Assembly: GCF_001613125.1 (NCBI RefSeq)
Contig: NZ_BDBT01000014.1
Location: 1 to 64,000, forward strand
From: Nocardia shimofusensis NBRC 100134
GTDB taxonomy: Bacteria; Actinomycetota; Actinomycetes; Mycobacteriales; Mycobacteriaceae
Length of the DNA stretch: 64,000 nucleotides
Direction of reading: 5' to 3'
Notes under the pieces: model-generated
The model's input: only the letters and a program-made list of their open reading frames with translations
Databases searched by the model: none
Told to the model about the DNA's origin: nothing
Shown here: piece by piece, positions 42,205-51,940 of the stretch
Position numbering within the stretch: the stretch's first letter is position 1
Layout: every line of letters begins with the position of its first letter
Program-made: the position numbers and the translations under genes

Positions 42205-43317
42205 ATGAGCGGAATCTGCCTGGCGTGCGGCGGCGCGGCGTTGGAGACGGTGCTGGATCTGGGGGCGATGCCTGCCGCGGACTGGTTCCCGCCGGTCGAA
42301 CAGCCCTACGACCCGGCCGAGGCGGGGTATCCGCTGGCGATGCTGTTGTGCCGGGGCTGCGGCCTGGCGCAGTTGGAGCGCGATGACACCGTCACCGAGG
42401 AACCGCGCGGGGTGGAGCCGCGGGCGTTGCGTGAGCAGGCCGCCGACGCGGTCGCCCGGGTCGCGGCGGCGGGGTTGCTGCGGGGGCGCACGGTGCGCGA
42501 GTTCGGCAGCCCGCACGGCGGCAGCTGGCTGGATCTGCTCGCCGCGCGCGGGTTCACCGCGGTCGACGGCATCACCGGCGGGGTCGCCGATGTGGTGCTG
42601 GACTGTTTCGGGTTGATGCACGAACGCGATCAGCGGGCGGCGTTCGCGCAGCGGGCGGCGGCCACCGCGCCCGGTGGGGTGCTGCTGGTGCAGTACCATC
42701 CGTTGCACACGATTGTCGGTGGGGATCAATGGAATGCGTTGCGGCACGGGCATTTCGCCTATTACGGCCTGCGGGTCCTGCGGGACATGCTGTCCGCGGC
42801 CGGGTTGTCGGTGGTGCGTGCGTGGGACTTCGATCTCTACGGCGGCACGGTGCTGATCGCGGCCGTGCCGGGGCAGGCGCGGGCCGGTGAATCGGTGACG
42901 CGGGTGCTCGAGCGTGAGGCGACGGTGAGCGACCCGCAGGTGGTGCGCGGACTGCAGCGCGCGGCCGACCGGCAGGGCGCGGCGCTGCGCGCGGCGCTGG
43001 AAGCCGAAGCCGCCCGCGGTGCGCGGGTGTATGCCTACGGGGCGGCCTCGCGGGCGGTGGCGTTGCTGTGCCGGGCCGGGATCGATCGTGCGCTGCTGGC
43101 CGGTGTCGCCGACGCCTCGCCCGCCAAACAGCGGCGGCGGATGCCCGGGACCGATATCCCGATCATCTCGCCGGAACACCTGGTCGCCGCACGCCCGGAC
43201 CGGGTGCTGCTGACCGTGCCCGACCTGCTCGCCGAAGTCGCCGAGCGCTACCCGCAACTCGACGGCCGCTGGTTCGGAGTCGACGACGCGCAACCGGTGG
43301 CGGGGAGGGCGTTGTGA
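42205..43317 (+). CDS. C-methyltransferase-family protein 2, divergent
   Basis: A 370-residue paralogue-type relative of the protein at 37938: zinc-binding N-terminus (CLACGG ... CRGCGL), a core, and the C-terminal domain (VYAYGAASRAVALLCRAG). The core is shorter by about 40 residues, and the SAM loop reads REFGSPHGGSWLDLLA in place of the usual EVASNDGYLL, so SAM binding may be weak or lost. It may still bind a sugar nucleotide as a non-methylating partner. The ribosome-binding site is poor. It overlaps the next gene by 4 bp. Confidence 0.8.
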   Translation: MSGICLACGGAALETVLDLGAMPAADWFPPVEQPYDPAEAGYPLAMLLCRGCGLAQLERDDTVTEEPRGVEPRALREQAADAVARVAAAGLLRGRTVREFGSPHGGSWLDLLAARGFTAVDGITGGVADVVLDCFGLMHERDQRAAFAQRAAATAPGGVLLVQYHPLHTIVGGDQWNALRHGHFAYYGLRVLRDMLSAAGLSVVRAWDFDLYGGTVLIAAVPGQARAGESVTRVLEREATVSDPQVVRGLQRAADRQGAALRAALEAEAARGARVYAYGAASRAVALLCRAGIDRALLAGVADASPAKQRRRMPGTDIPIISPEHLVAARPDRVLLTVPDLLAEVAERYPQLDGRWFGVDDAQPVAGRAL

Positions 43318-44153
43318 ACACGCTCGTCTCGGTCTGTGTCCCCGCCTACAACGCGGAACGGACCCTGGAACAGACTCTGCGCTCGATCCTGGATCAGGAT
43401 CTGGATTTCGAGTTGGTGGTGCTGGACAACGCCAGCGACGACGCCACCGGCGAGATCGCGGCTTCCTTCGGCGACCCGCGGCTGCGGGTCGAACGCAACG
43501 AGACCACCCTGCCGATCGGTGACAACTGGAATCGCGCGATCGGCCACTCCACCGGCGCACTGGTGAAAGTGGTGTGCGCCGACGACATCCTGCTGCCGGG
43601 CTCGCTGGCCGCGCAGGTGGAGGTGATGCGCGATGCGTCTTTCGCGATCAGTTCCACGCGGTTCCAGGTGATCGACGAACAGGGTGAGCTGGTCGAAACC
43701 GATCTCGGCCTGCCCGGTCTGGCCGGGGTGCACAGTCCGCGGGCGCTGGCGCGGACCATCGTGCGGCGCGGACCCGCCGATTTCGGGCCCACCGCCGCGG
43801 CGATGTTCCGGCGTGAGCATTTCGACCGGGTCGGCGGGCTGCGGGGGGACCTGGTGTTCCCGATGGATGTCGACCTGTTCGCCCGCGTCGGCCAGTTCGG
43901 CTTGTTCTTCGGGTTGCCGCAGGTCGCCGCCGCCTGGCGGGACTCGACGTTCAATTTGTGCAGCCGCACCTCCACGGTCAGCAAACTCACCGAACTGCTG
44001 CGTTTCCATCATCGTCTGGCCCGTGACTGTCCGCGGCTGCTCTCGCCTGCGGATGTCGCCGTCGGTGACGTGCGGATCGCGGGCATGGCGTTGGAACGGC
44101 TGCGCGTGCGCGCCGGTGCGGCACTACGCGCAGGGCGTGGGTCGAGCCGATGA
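43314..44153 (+). CDS. Family 2 glycosyltransferase
   Basis: A 279-residue GT-A enzyme: VSVCVPAYNAERTLEQTLRSIL, VVLDNASDDATGEI and VVCADDILLPGSL (DxD-like acidic site) with a GGLRGDLVFPMDVDLFARVG acceptor region. It adds one sugar to the lipid-linked repeat unit on the cytoplasmic side. GTG start overlapping the preceding stop by 4 bp; also overlaps the following GT4 gene. Confidence 0.9.
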   Translation: MNTLVSVCVPAYNAERTLEQTLRSILDQDLDFELVVLDNASDDATGEIAASFGDPRLRVERNETTLPIGDNWNRAIGHSTGALVKVVCADDILLPGSLAAQVEVMRDASFAISSTRFQVIDEQGELVETDLGLPGLAGVHSPRALARTIVRRGPADFGPTAAAMFRREHFDRVGGLRGDLVFPMDVDLFARVGQFGLFFGLPQVAAAWRDSTFNLCSRTSTVSKLTELLRFHHRLARDCPRLLSPADVAVGDVRIAGMALERLRVRAGAALRAGRGSSR

Positions 44154-45229
44154 CCGCCTCCGCCACGACCCGCGTGCACCTGTGCGGGTCGGAGTGGTTC
44201 GGCGCCGCCGCGGGCGGGCTGAACCGCTATTTCACCGACCTGTACGCCGCGCTGGCTCTGCGCGCCGACCTGTCGGTCACCGCCGCCGCTTTCGGCGACC
44301 CACCCGAGGGTGGGTCGTCGTGGGGTCCGGTCGGTGGCTCCACCCGGCAACGGGTCCGGACCGCGCGCCGCGACCCGGTCGCACGCACCGGTGAATCACT
44401 GATCCTGGACCGTCATTTCGCGCTCTACGGTCCGCCGCGCGGCAGGCATCGGCTGGTCGTGCACTTCCACGGGCCGTGGGCGGCGGAAAGCGCTGCGGCG
44501 GGACAGGGTTCGACGGCCGTGCGGACGAAGTATCTCGTCGAGCGGGTGCGGATGCTGCGTGCGGACCGGTTCGTGGTGCTCTCCGAGCACATGCGGGCCG
44601 TGCTGGCCGACGACTACGGGGTGGACCCGCGAGCGGTGGAGGTGATCGCGCCCGGGGTGGACCTGGACCGGTTCCGTCTCGCCGCTCCCGCCACCGAGGA
44701 CCGGCCGATCGTGTTGTGTGTGCGACGGCTGGAGAACCGCATGGGTATCGACGTGCTGCTGCGCGCCTGGCCGGCGGTGCGCGCCGCGCACCCGTGGGCC
44801 AGGCTCGTCGTCGTCGGCACCGGCACCGCCGAACCCGCCCTGCGCGCCCGGGCCGAAACGCTCGGTGACGCGGTGTGGTTCACCGGCCGCGTCGGCGACG
44901 ACGAACTGGCCGAACTCTATTCCCGCGCCGCGCTGACCGTGGTGCCCTCGGTCGCGCTCGAGGGGTTCGGGCTGATCGCGCTGGAATCGCTGGCCGCCGG
45001 GCGCGCCCCGGTGGTCACCGACTGCGGCGGGCTGCCCGACTCGGTGCGCGGACTCGATCCGAGCCTGATCGTGGCAGGCGGTGACGCCGACGCACTGGCC
45101 GCACGCCTGGTGGAGGCCCTGGACGGGAAACTGCCCGATGCCGCCGCCTGCCGCGCGCACGCGGAAACCTTCTCCTGGGCCGCGGCCGCCGAACGTCACG
45201 CCGTGCTGTATCGGGAGCTGGCCCGGTGA
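44150..45229 (+). CDS. Family 4 glycosyltransferase 1
   Basis: A 359-residue GT-B enzyme: GGLNRYFTDLY near the N-terminus, SEHMRAVLADDYGV, VIAPGVDLDRF, VLCVRRLENRMGIDVLLRAWP and the E-x7-E donor site PSVALEGFGLIALESLAAG. Retaining transfer from a nucleotide sugar is expected. Co-translated with neighbours (4-bp overlaps at both ends). Confidence 0.9.
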   Translation: MTASATTRVHLCGSEWFGAAAGGLNRYFTDLYAALALRADLSVTAAAFGDPPEGGSSWGPVGGSTRQRVRTARRDPVARTGESLILDRHFALYGPPRGRHRLVVHFHGPWAAESAAAGQGSTAVRTKYLVERVRMLRADRFVVLSEHMRAVLADDYGVDPRAVEVIAPGVDLDRFRLAAPATEDRPIVLCVRRLENRMGIDVLLRAWPAVRAAHPWARLVVVGTGTAEPALRARAETLGDAVWFTGRVGDDELAELYSRAALTVVPSVALEGFGLIALESLAAGRAPVVTDCGGLPDSVRGLDPSLIVAGGDADALAARLVEALDGKLPDAAACRAHAETFSWAAAAERHAVLYRELAR

Positions 45230-46452
45230 CGCGCGCGGTCTTCCTCTCCCACACCGCCGCCCCCTCCGGCGCCGAGCTGGCGACGCTGCGGCTGCTCAGC
45301 GCCCTGGAGAGGAATACGAAGCGCACCGGTGAACGCCATGTCGCGGCGTCGGCCGGAGCCGCGGTCGGCGGCGGGGCGGTCGAGGAAGCAGCGCCGGTGC
45401 GCGCGTCGATGCTGCTGACCGAACACGGTCCGCTGGTGGAGTTGCTGCGCGCCCGCGGCATCCCGGTCACGGTGTGCGGCAACGACTTCGACAGCCGCAG
45501 CCTCACCATCGCCGGATCGGGACCGCTGCGGCTGATCGGCGGCGCGTTCGAGTTGATCCGGCTGGGCAGGCGGCTGGGAGAGTATGTGCGCGCCGAGAAC
45601 GCCGATGTGCTGGTCGCCCAGAGCACCAAAGCGCTGCTGATGGGTGCGGTGGCGGCGCGGCGCGCGCGGGTGCCGCTGGTGTGGCAGGTGCACGACCGGA
45701 TCGCGAGCGAGTACTTCGGGACCGTGCTGGCGGTGCTGCTGCGGACGCTGGGCTGGATCGTCGCGCGCGGCGTCGTCGCCAACAGCCACGCCACCCTGGC
45801 CACGCTCTGGACCCGCGGGCGCGTCGCCGCTGTCGCCTATCCCGGCGTGGAGGACACCGCCACGGGCGAACGCGCACCGCAACGCGCGCCCGCGGACACC
45901 CGGATCGTGCTCGTGGCCCGGCTCACCCCGTGGAAGGGCCACCACATCCTGCTGCGCGCCCTGCCGCTGCTGCGTCGCCCGCCTGCCGCGGTGACCCTGG
46001 TGGGCGGGACGTTCTTCGGGGAAGAGGACTACCGCCGTGAACTCGAACGCGCCGCGGCCGAGCTGACGGTTCCGGTCGCGTTCACCGGCCACGTCGACGA
46101 TCCCGGCCCCTACCTGCGTGCGGCCGACATCGCGGTGCACTGCTCGGTGACGGCGGAACCGTTCGGGCAGGTCGTGGTGGAGGCCATGCGCGCCGGGTGC
46201 GCGGTCGTCGCCACCGACGCAGGCGGACCCACCGAGATCGTGCGCCACGACATCGACGGGCTGCTCGTGGCGCCCGGCGACCCGGCCGCCCTCGCCGCCG
46301 CTGTGGACCGGCTCGTCGCCGATCCCGCGCTGCGCACCCGTCTCGCCGACGCGGGCGCCCGGCGCTGCCGGGACTTCTCGATCGAGGAAACCGCGCGTGT
46401 GGTCACCGCGTTGCTGCACGCCGTCACCGGGAACGAGGTGGGTGCGCGATGA
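45226..46452 (+). CDS. Family 4 glycosyltransferase 2
   Basis: A 408-residue GT-B enzyme: FLSHTAAPSGAELATLRLL, WQVHDRIASEYFG, VANSHATLATLW, VARLTPWKGHHILLRALPLL and the donor site SVTAEPFGQVVVEAMRAGCAVVATDAGG. A short insertion of about 25 residues around 35-58 is not typical. It adds a further sugar to the repeat unit; donor unknown. 4-bp overlaps with both neighbours. Confidence 0.9.
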   Translation: MTRAVFLSHTAAPSGAELATLRLLSALERNTKRTGERHVAASAGAAVGGGAVEEAAPVRASMLLTEHGPLVELLRARGIPVTVCGNDFDSRSLTIAGSGPLRLIGGAFELIRLGRRLGEYVRAENADVLVAQSTKALLMGAVAARRARVPLVWQVHDRIASEYFGTVLAVLLRTLGWIVARGVVANSHATLATLWTRGRVAAVAYPGVEDTATGERAPQRAPADTRIVLVARLTPWKGHHILLRALPLLRRPPAAVTLVGGTFFGEEDYRRELERAAAELTVPVAFTGHVDDPGPYLRAADIAVHCSVTAEPFGQVVVEAMRAGCAVVATDAGGPTEIVRHDIDGLLVAPGDPAALAAAVDRLVADPALRTRLADAGARRCRDFSIEETARVVTALLHAVTGNEVGAR

Positions 46453-47984
46453 GCCTGGCCGATCAGACCACCGTCCCGATCCGTATCGTCGCCCGGCACT
46501 ACCCGGTATCGCTGGACGGTCTGCGCACCCCCGACTACGACCTGCCCACCGAGGTCATCCCCGCCTTCGCCGACTGGCCGACCGAGAAGCTGCCGGTCCT
46601 GTCGACCCGCGCCCTGCACGCCGCCGCCGAGGAAGCCGCGGGCGCACCGCGGTCGCGGGCACGGGAACTGGCCGGGCTGCTGCGCGACATCGCCTACGTC
46701 AGTTTCGGCAAGTACGGCCAGTATCTGGTGACGGTGGCGACGTTGCCGCTGATCGCGCGCGTGCTCGGCACCGCCGGGCTCGGGCTGCTCGCCATCGGCA
46801 TGTCCGCCTACTTCCTGGGCTCGCTGCTCATCGACCTGGGCATCACCTCCTACATGGCCGCGCGCGTGCAGGAATCGGGCATGCAGGAATCGGGTGTGGA
46901 CTCCGGGGTGGTCAACCGCGTCCGCGGCACCTACCTGGTGATCCGCGCGAGCATCCTCGCCGTGGTCGGAGCGGCGTTGGCGATCGCGGTCGTCGCCGGC
47001 GCGCCCGAGCAGGCGACCATGATCGTGCTCGGCTTGTTCGTCGGCGGCTTCTGGTCGATGTCGGAGGACTGGGTGCTCATCGGCCAGGGCCGCTTCGGCG
47101 CCTCCACGCTGTATCAGTCCATCGCCCGCGTCGGCTATCTCGGGCTGCTGCTGGTGTTGCTGCCGAGATTCCCGAGCGCGGTCATGGCTCTGCTGTGCCT
47201 GCTGGGGTCGGCGGTGATCAGCGTCGCGTTGACCTGGTGGGATACCTGGCGCACCTTCGGCGCGCCGACCGCGCCGCGCGGAGTGTGGAAGCTGGTGCGT
47301 TCGGCGGTGCCGGTGGTCAGCGGACGCCTGCTCACCACCAGCTACGGGCAAGGCGCGGCGACCGTGTACGGCACCGTGCTCGACGCTGTCTCCCTCGGCT
47401 TGTTCTCCGCCTCGGACCGGTTGGTGCGCGCGGTGCAGTCCATGCTCGATCCCATCGGGTTCGCGCTGCTGCCGCGGCTGGCCGAACGGGGCAGCGGAGA
47501 ACGGTTCTGGCCTGATGCGTTGCGCTCGCTGGCGGTGTGCGTGGCGGTGGCGTGTGTGGCCTCGGCGGCGTTGTGGGTCGGCGCGCCGCTGCTGATCCCG
47601 GTGGTGTTCGGCGCGGAATTCGCCGAAGCGGTCGCGGTGCTGCGCCTGGAAGCGTTGATCCTGCCCGCGACGACGGTGACCTCGTTCGTCACCACCGCGG
47701 TGCTGCCGGTGCGTCAGGACACCAACGGTGTGCTGATCGGGGCGCTCGTGGGCACCTGTGTGGCGGGTGCGGCGCTGCTCATGGCGGTGCGCACCCATTC
47801 GATGTGGACCCTGGCGGGCGGCATCGTCGCCGCCGAATGCGCCGTGGCCCTGTGGTATCTCGCGCGCATGCGCGGAATGTTCGTGCGTGAACGCGCCGCG
47901 AGTGCGCCCGGGGGTGCCGTCCTCGGCGAGGGTGCCCTCGGTGGCGGGGTCCGCACGGACGCGGAAAGAAGAAGGACGCGATGA
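46449..47984 (+). CDS. Wzx-type polysaccharide flippase
   Basis: A 511-residue membrane protein with about 12 hydrophobic segments and a roughly 75-residue soluble N-terminus. The region FGKYGQYLVTVATLPLIARVLGTAGLGLLAIGMSAYFLGSLLIDLGI is typical of the oligosaccharide flippase fold. It moves undecaprenyl-linked repeat units across the membrane. The tail is hydrophilic and Gly/Ala-rich. It sits between glycosyltransferases and the polymerase gene, as in Wzx/Wzy loci. Confidence 0.87.
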   Translation: MSLADQTTVPIRIVARHYPVSLDGLRTPDYDLPTEVIPAFADWPTEKLPVLSTRALHAAAEEAAGAPRSRARELAGLLRDIAYVSFGKYGQYLVTVATLPLIARVLGTAGLGLLAIGMSAYFLGSLLIDLGITSYMAARVQESGMQESGVDSGVVNRVRGTYLVIRASILAVVGAALAIAVVAGAPEQATMIVLGLFVGGFWSMSEDWVLIGQGRFGASTLYQSIARVGYLGLLLVLLPRFPSAVMALLCLLGSAVISVALTWWDTWRTFGAPTAPRGVWKLVRSAVPVVSGRLLTTSYGQGAATVYGTVLDAVSLGLFSASDRLVRAVQSMLDPIGFALLPRLAERGSGERFWPDALRSLAVCVAVACVASAALWVGAPLLIPVVFGAEFAEAVAVLRLEALILPATTVTSFVTTAVLPVRQDTNGVLIGALVGTCVAGAALLMAVRTHSMWTLAGGIVAAECAVALWYLARMRGMFVRERAASAPGGAVLGEGALGGGVRTDAERRRTR

Positions 47985-48985
47985 AGATCCTGTTCCTCGG
48001 CGACGACTGGCTCGGCAGCAATGCGCGCTCGCTCGCCGAAGGTTTCCGAGCCCTCGGCCACGAAGTGATCGTGATCGACTCCACCCCGGCGACGCTGCCG
48101 CCACGGCTGTCGCCGTCGTGGATGTATGCCAAAACCCATGAGCAGCGCGCCCCGTGGACGATCGAGCGCATCCACACCCGTCTCGAGCGCGCCGCCGCCG
48201 AACTGCGCCCGGACCTGGTGTTCGGGTTCAAATCCGTGCACCTGGACCAGCGCCGCCTGCTCGACATCCCGGCCGCGCTGCACGTGCACTACAGTCCCGA
48301 CGACGTCGCCAACCCGGCGAACACGACCGCGGACTATCTGGCGCACGAATCGGAATGGGATCTGGTGGTCACCACCAAACGTCACAACGTGCCCGAACTG
48401 CTGGCACGCGGAGCCGAGGAGGCGTTGTTCGTGCGCAGCGCCTACGACCCGGCCTGGCATCACCTGGCCGCCCGGCGCAGCACCCGCCAGTTCCTCGTCG
48501 GCTTCATCGGCGCCTGCCGCCCCGACCGCCGCGACGGCATGGTCTCCCTGGCCCGCACCTACGGTGCGCAACTGCTGGTGTGCGGGCCGGGCTGGCGGCG
48601 GGTGCGGCGGCTGCGCACCACCCGCGCCGCCGTCACCGCCGGGGTGTACGGGGAGGACTTCTCGATCACCGTGGCCTCGGTGACCGCGAACCTGGTGCTG
48701 CTCAACTCCGCCAACCGCGACACCCACACCTGCCGCACCTTCGAAGTGCCCGCCGCGGGTGGACTGTTCGTCGGCGAACGCACCGACGAACACGCCGAAC
48801 TGCTCGAGGACGGCGCCGAAGCGTTCCTGTTCTCCAGTCGCGACGAACTCGACGACATCCTCGAACGCTGCTCGCAGTACCCCGACCAGGTGACCAAGAT
48901 CGCCGAAGCCGGTCACCGGCGCATCGTCGAAGGCGAGCACACCTACACCGACCGGGCGAGGGAGATCCTGCGTGCCCTTCAGTAG
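47981..48985 (+). CDS. CgeB-like glycosyltransferase
   Basis: A 334-residue protein: MKILFLGDDWLGSNARSLAEGF, PDLVFGFKSVHLDQRRLLDIP, VHYSPDDVANPANTT, VTTKRHNVPELLARG and the C-terminal RTFEVPAAGGLFVGERTDEHAELLEDGAEAFLF, the pattern of CgeB-type spore-polysaccharide glycosyltransferases. It presumably decorates the polymer or adds a late sugar. Overlaps the flippase by 4 bp and the polymerase by 14 bp. Confidence 0.85.
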   Translation: MKILFLGDDWLGSNARSLAEGFRALGHEVIVIDSTPATLPPRLSPSWMYAKTHEQRAPWTIERIHTRLERAAAELRPDLVFGFKSVHLDQRRLLDIPAALHVHYSPDDVANPANTTADYLAHESEWDLVVTTKRHNVPELLARGAEEALFVRSAYDPAWHHLAARRSTRQFLVGFIGACRPDRRDGMVSLARTYGAQLLVCGPGWRRVRRLRTTRAAVTAGVYGEDFSITVASVTANLVLLNSANRDTHTCRTFEVPAAGGLFVGERTDEHAELLEDGAEAFLFSSRDELDDILERCSQYPDQVTKIAEAGHRRIVEGEHTYTDRAREILRALQ

Positions 48986-50390
48986 TGTGCCGGGCACTGG
49001 TGTGCAGGGAATCGGTGATGTGCTCGGCAACGGCCCGCTGCTGGTGATCATCGCCGCGCTGGCGACGATGGTCCTCGCCGGAGTGCTGGTCTCCGGTGTG
49101 CTGCGGGTGCTGCTGATCGCCCAGGCCGTGTACTGGTCGATGTCGTATGTGGCGCGCCCGGTGCTGCTGCTGGTGGTGCGGCCCGACCCGCACTTCGGCG
49201 ACAACATCGCCGACCCGAGGCTGGCGGAGATCGGCTACGACGTCGGCATCGAAGGCGCGCTCGGACCCGTCGCGTTCGGGCTGTCGGTATACGCCGCGCT
49301 CGTGCTCGCCTACGCGATATGGGCGCGTCCCCGCGAACGCGCCCGCCGCGCCGCCCTGGCGGGCGACCCCGACTTCATCACCACCCTGTGGGCGCTCTAC
49401 GCGCTGGGCACCCTCGCCCGCTTGGCCAGTGTCGCGGGCGGCACGGCGGGGCAGGCCGGTGAAGTGGAAAGCGCCTCACCGCTGCTGAGCCTGCTCACCA
49501 TGCCTGCCACCCTCGGCGCGGTCGGGTTGCTGGTGTTCGCGCGTCCGGCCACCCACCACGCCAACCTGGCGGTCCTCGGGTTCCTGGTCCTGGGTGAACT
49601 GTGGTGGACCACCGCCATCTCCTCCAAGACCCCGATTCTGGGTGCGGCGTTGGCGATCGCGGTGCGCTTCGCCCTCACCGGCTGGACGCGCGCCAAAATC
49701 GGTGGCATCGCGGCGGTGTCGGTGCTGGGCATCGTCGGGTTCGACTGGCTGCAGTCGCTCAAGACCACCCCGTATCTGAAAGCCGAAGCCGCCAACATCG
49801 ATTCCGCCTACCCGGAGTCGGTGCGTCCGTTCCTGAGCCTGCTGCGCCGCTTCGACCTGCTCGAAGCCGCCACCGACGCCTACTATCTCGGGCCGAACTC
49901 GTGGTTGAGCGCCGGTGAGGTGATCGGACACCTGGCCAAAGCCATGGTGCCCAGCCAGCTGCTCACCACGGAGAAGCTGCACGCGGGCACGGCATGGGCC
50001 GCGCAGGTGCGCGGCGCGTCGGTGGACATGAGTCAGGTGTCGGTGTCGCTGGCCGAGGGCAATGTCGCCGAAGGTTATGTCCTCGGCGGGTACACCGGCG
50101 TCGTCGTCGGCATGGTGTTCACCGCCGTCGTGCTGATCGGGTGGGGGCGGTCGCTGTATGCCGGGCACCTGGTGCCGGTGCTGTTCGGTGTGGCGCTCAT
50201 CGAGGTGCCGGTGGTGTTCGAGCGCGGGATGCTCGGCAGCGCCGAAACCCTCGGCAAATATCTGCAAGTCGTCGTGCTGGCCTGGCTGACCCGTCTCGCG
50301 GTGGGTTACTGGCGCCGGCACCGGGAACGGATCACCGAGCCGTCACCGCGGCCGGAACCGGCGATCGTTGGGAGTGAAGGAAACCGATGA
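48972..50390 (+). CDS. Wzy-like polysaccharide polymerase
   Basis: A 472-residue membrane protein with about ten hydrophobic segments and a large loop (about residues 255-330, including YLKAEAANIDSAYPESVRPF). Wzy polymerases are highly divergent, so the call rests on topology, length and position between the flippase and the chain-length protein. GTG start overlaps the CgeB-like gene by 14 bp. Confidence 0.7.
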   Translation: MPFSSVPGTGVQGIGDVLGNGPLLVIIAALATMVLAGVLVSGVLRVLLIAQAVYWSMSYVARPVLLLVVRPDPHFGDNIADPRLAEIGYDVGIEGALGPVAFGLSVYAALVLAYAIWARPRERARRAALAGDPDFITTLWALYALGTLARLASVAGGTAGQAGEVESASPLLSLLTMPATLGAVGLLVFARPATHHANLAVLGFLVLGELWWTTAISSKTPILGAALAIAVRFALTGWTRAKIGGIAAVSVLGIVGFDWLQSLKTTPYLKAEAANIDSAYPESVRPFLSLLRRFDLLEAATDAYYLGPNSWLSAGEVIGHLAKAMVPSQLLTTEKLHAGTAWAAQVRGASVDMSQVSVSLAEGNVAEGYVLGGYTGVVVGMVFTAVVLIGWGRSLYAGHLVPVLFGVALIEVPVVFERGMLGSAETLGKYLQVVVLAWLTRLAVGYWRRHRERITEPSPRPEPAIVGSEGNR

Positions 50391-51940
50391 TGGAACTGCC
50401 CGACTATCTGCGTATCGCGCGCCGCCGCTGGCCGATACTGCTCGCCGGACCGGCGCTGGGCATCGGCCTGGCCGCCTACCAGGTGCAGGCGACCCCGCAG
50501 ACCTATACCGCCTCCAGCAGCATGTATGTCTCGATGGCCACCGGCACCTCGGTCGCGGACTCCTATCAGGGCGGGCTGGCCGCCCAGCAGCGGGTGCGGT
50601 CCTACCTCGAGCTGGTCACCAGTGACACCGTCGTGGACCGTGTCATCGGCCAGCTGTCTCTGGACACCAGCCGTGGGGAGTTGGCCGCGCAGATCGGTGC
50701 GGACTCCCCGCCGGCGACGACCCTGTTGCAGGTCTATGTCACCGACGAGAATCCCGAACGCGCGCGCGTCATCGCCGATGAAGTCGTCTCCCAGATGCGT
50801 GCGCTGATCCACGATCTGGAAACCATCGAACGCAGCGCGGCTCCCGCCGCGCGCGTCGCCGTCGTCGACCGCGCCGAACTGCCCACCGAACCCGACGGTG
50901 GCGGCGGCACCAGCCTGCTCGCCGCGGGCGCGGTCGGTGGACTGCTGCTCGGCGCTGTCGCGGCCTACCTGCTGGAACGGTTCTCCCGCAGGCCCCGCGA
51001 CCTCGACGACCTCGAACCGTTCGGCGTGCCGCTGCTGGGGACCGTCGACCTCGGCGGTGACGCCGAAACCGCCGGCCTGCGGGCCGTGCGCGCCCGCCTG
51101 CCCGAAACCGCCACACCCCTGCTGGTCACCGGGGCGGGCGCGGGCAGCGCACCGGGATTCGCCGCCGCGCTGGCCGGGGCGATGGCCGCCACCGGCCGCC
51201 GGGTGCTGCTCATCGACGCCGACACCACCGGCGCGGGCACCAGCACACTGCTGCCCGTCACCGCGGGGAACTGGCCGATCCGGGAATCGGCGACCCTGCA
51301 CAGAACCACCGTCGCCGCCGGACACGACTACCTCGAGAACGCCACCCTGCGCACCACCAAGATCGACCTGCGCACCATCCCCGCCGCCGTGCCCGCCGAC
51401 GAACCCGTCCTCGGCCCCCACATCCCCGGCGGACTCGACCTGGTGCTGCGCGGAGAAGCGCGCCTCGACGACACCACGACCAACTGGACCGCGCGCGGCA
51501 TCACCGTGCTCACCCTCGGCACCGCCGACGCCCGCACTCCCGACCTGATCGCCTCGGCGCGCTTCACCGCGCTGCTCGCCGAGGCCGCGCAACGCTACGA
51601 CCATGTGATCGTCGAAACCGCCGCTCCCGGCGACGCCGCCGACGCCGCCGCGGTGGCCGCACGCAGCGCGGGCGTCCTCGCGGTCACCGTGCTCGGCGAC
51701 GCGACCACCACGCGGATCGAACAGGACCTGGCCGCGCTGGGGGCTGCGGGCGGCCAGCTCACCGGCCTGGTCGCCGTGCCGTCGCGGCGCACTCTGTGGC
51801 AGCGGCTGTCGGGCCGCGACACCACCGCACCTGTGCCGTCCGCCGCCACACCGCCCGCCGTCCCCGCCCCGAACCCGACCGCCGCCACGGCAGGCGCGGC
51901 GGCCACGGTCGACGCCGCAGGTCCCGGGCAGGTCCGATGA
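50387..51940 (+). CDS. Wzz/BY-kinase-like chain-length protein with degenerate P-loop
   Basis: A 517-residue protein: N-terminal Wzz part (YLRIARRRWPILLAGPALGIGLAAYQV as first membrane helix), a periplasmic helical region, a second membrane helix at about 178-196, then a cytoplasmic BY-kinase-like domain. The Walker A' strand VLLIDADTTG (273-282) is present, but the expected Walker A (GxxxGK[ST]) reads TGAGAGSAPGFAAAL (248-262) without the lysine, and no tyrosine cluster ends the protein. It likely controls polymer length structurally without kinase activity. 4-bp overlaps at both ends. Confidence 0.82.
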   Translation: MMELPDYLRIARRRWPILLAGPALGIGLAAYQVQATPQTYTASSSMYVSMATGTSVADSYQGGLAAQQRVRSYLELVTSDTVVDRVIGQLSLDTSRGELAAQIGADSPPATTLLQVYVTDENPERARVIADEVVSQMRALIHDLETIERSAAPAARVAVVDRAELPTEPDGGGGTSLLAAGAVGGLLLGAVAAYLLERFSRRPRDLDDLEPFGVPLLGTVDLGGDAETAGLRAVRARLPETATPLLVTGAGAGSAPGFAAALAGAMAATGRRVLLIDADTTGAGTSTLLPVTAGNWPIRESATLHRTTVAAGHDYLENATLRTTKIDLRTIPAAVPADEPVLGPHIPGGLDLVLRGEARLDDTTTNWTARGITVLTLGTADARTPDLIASARFTALLAEAAQRYDHVIVETAAPGDAADAAAVAARSAGVLAVTVLGDATTTRIEQDLAALGAAGGQLTGLVAVPSRRTLWQRLSGRDTTAPVPSAATPPAVPAPNPTAATAGAAATVDAAGPGQVR

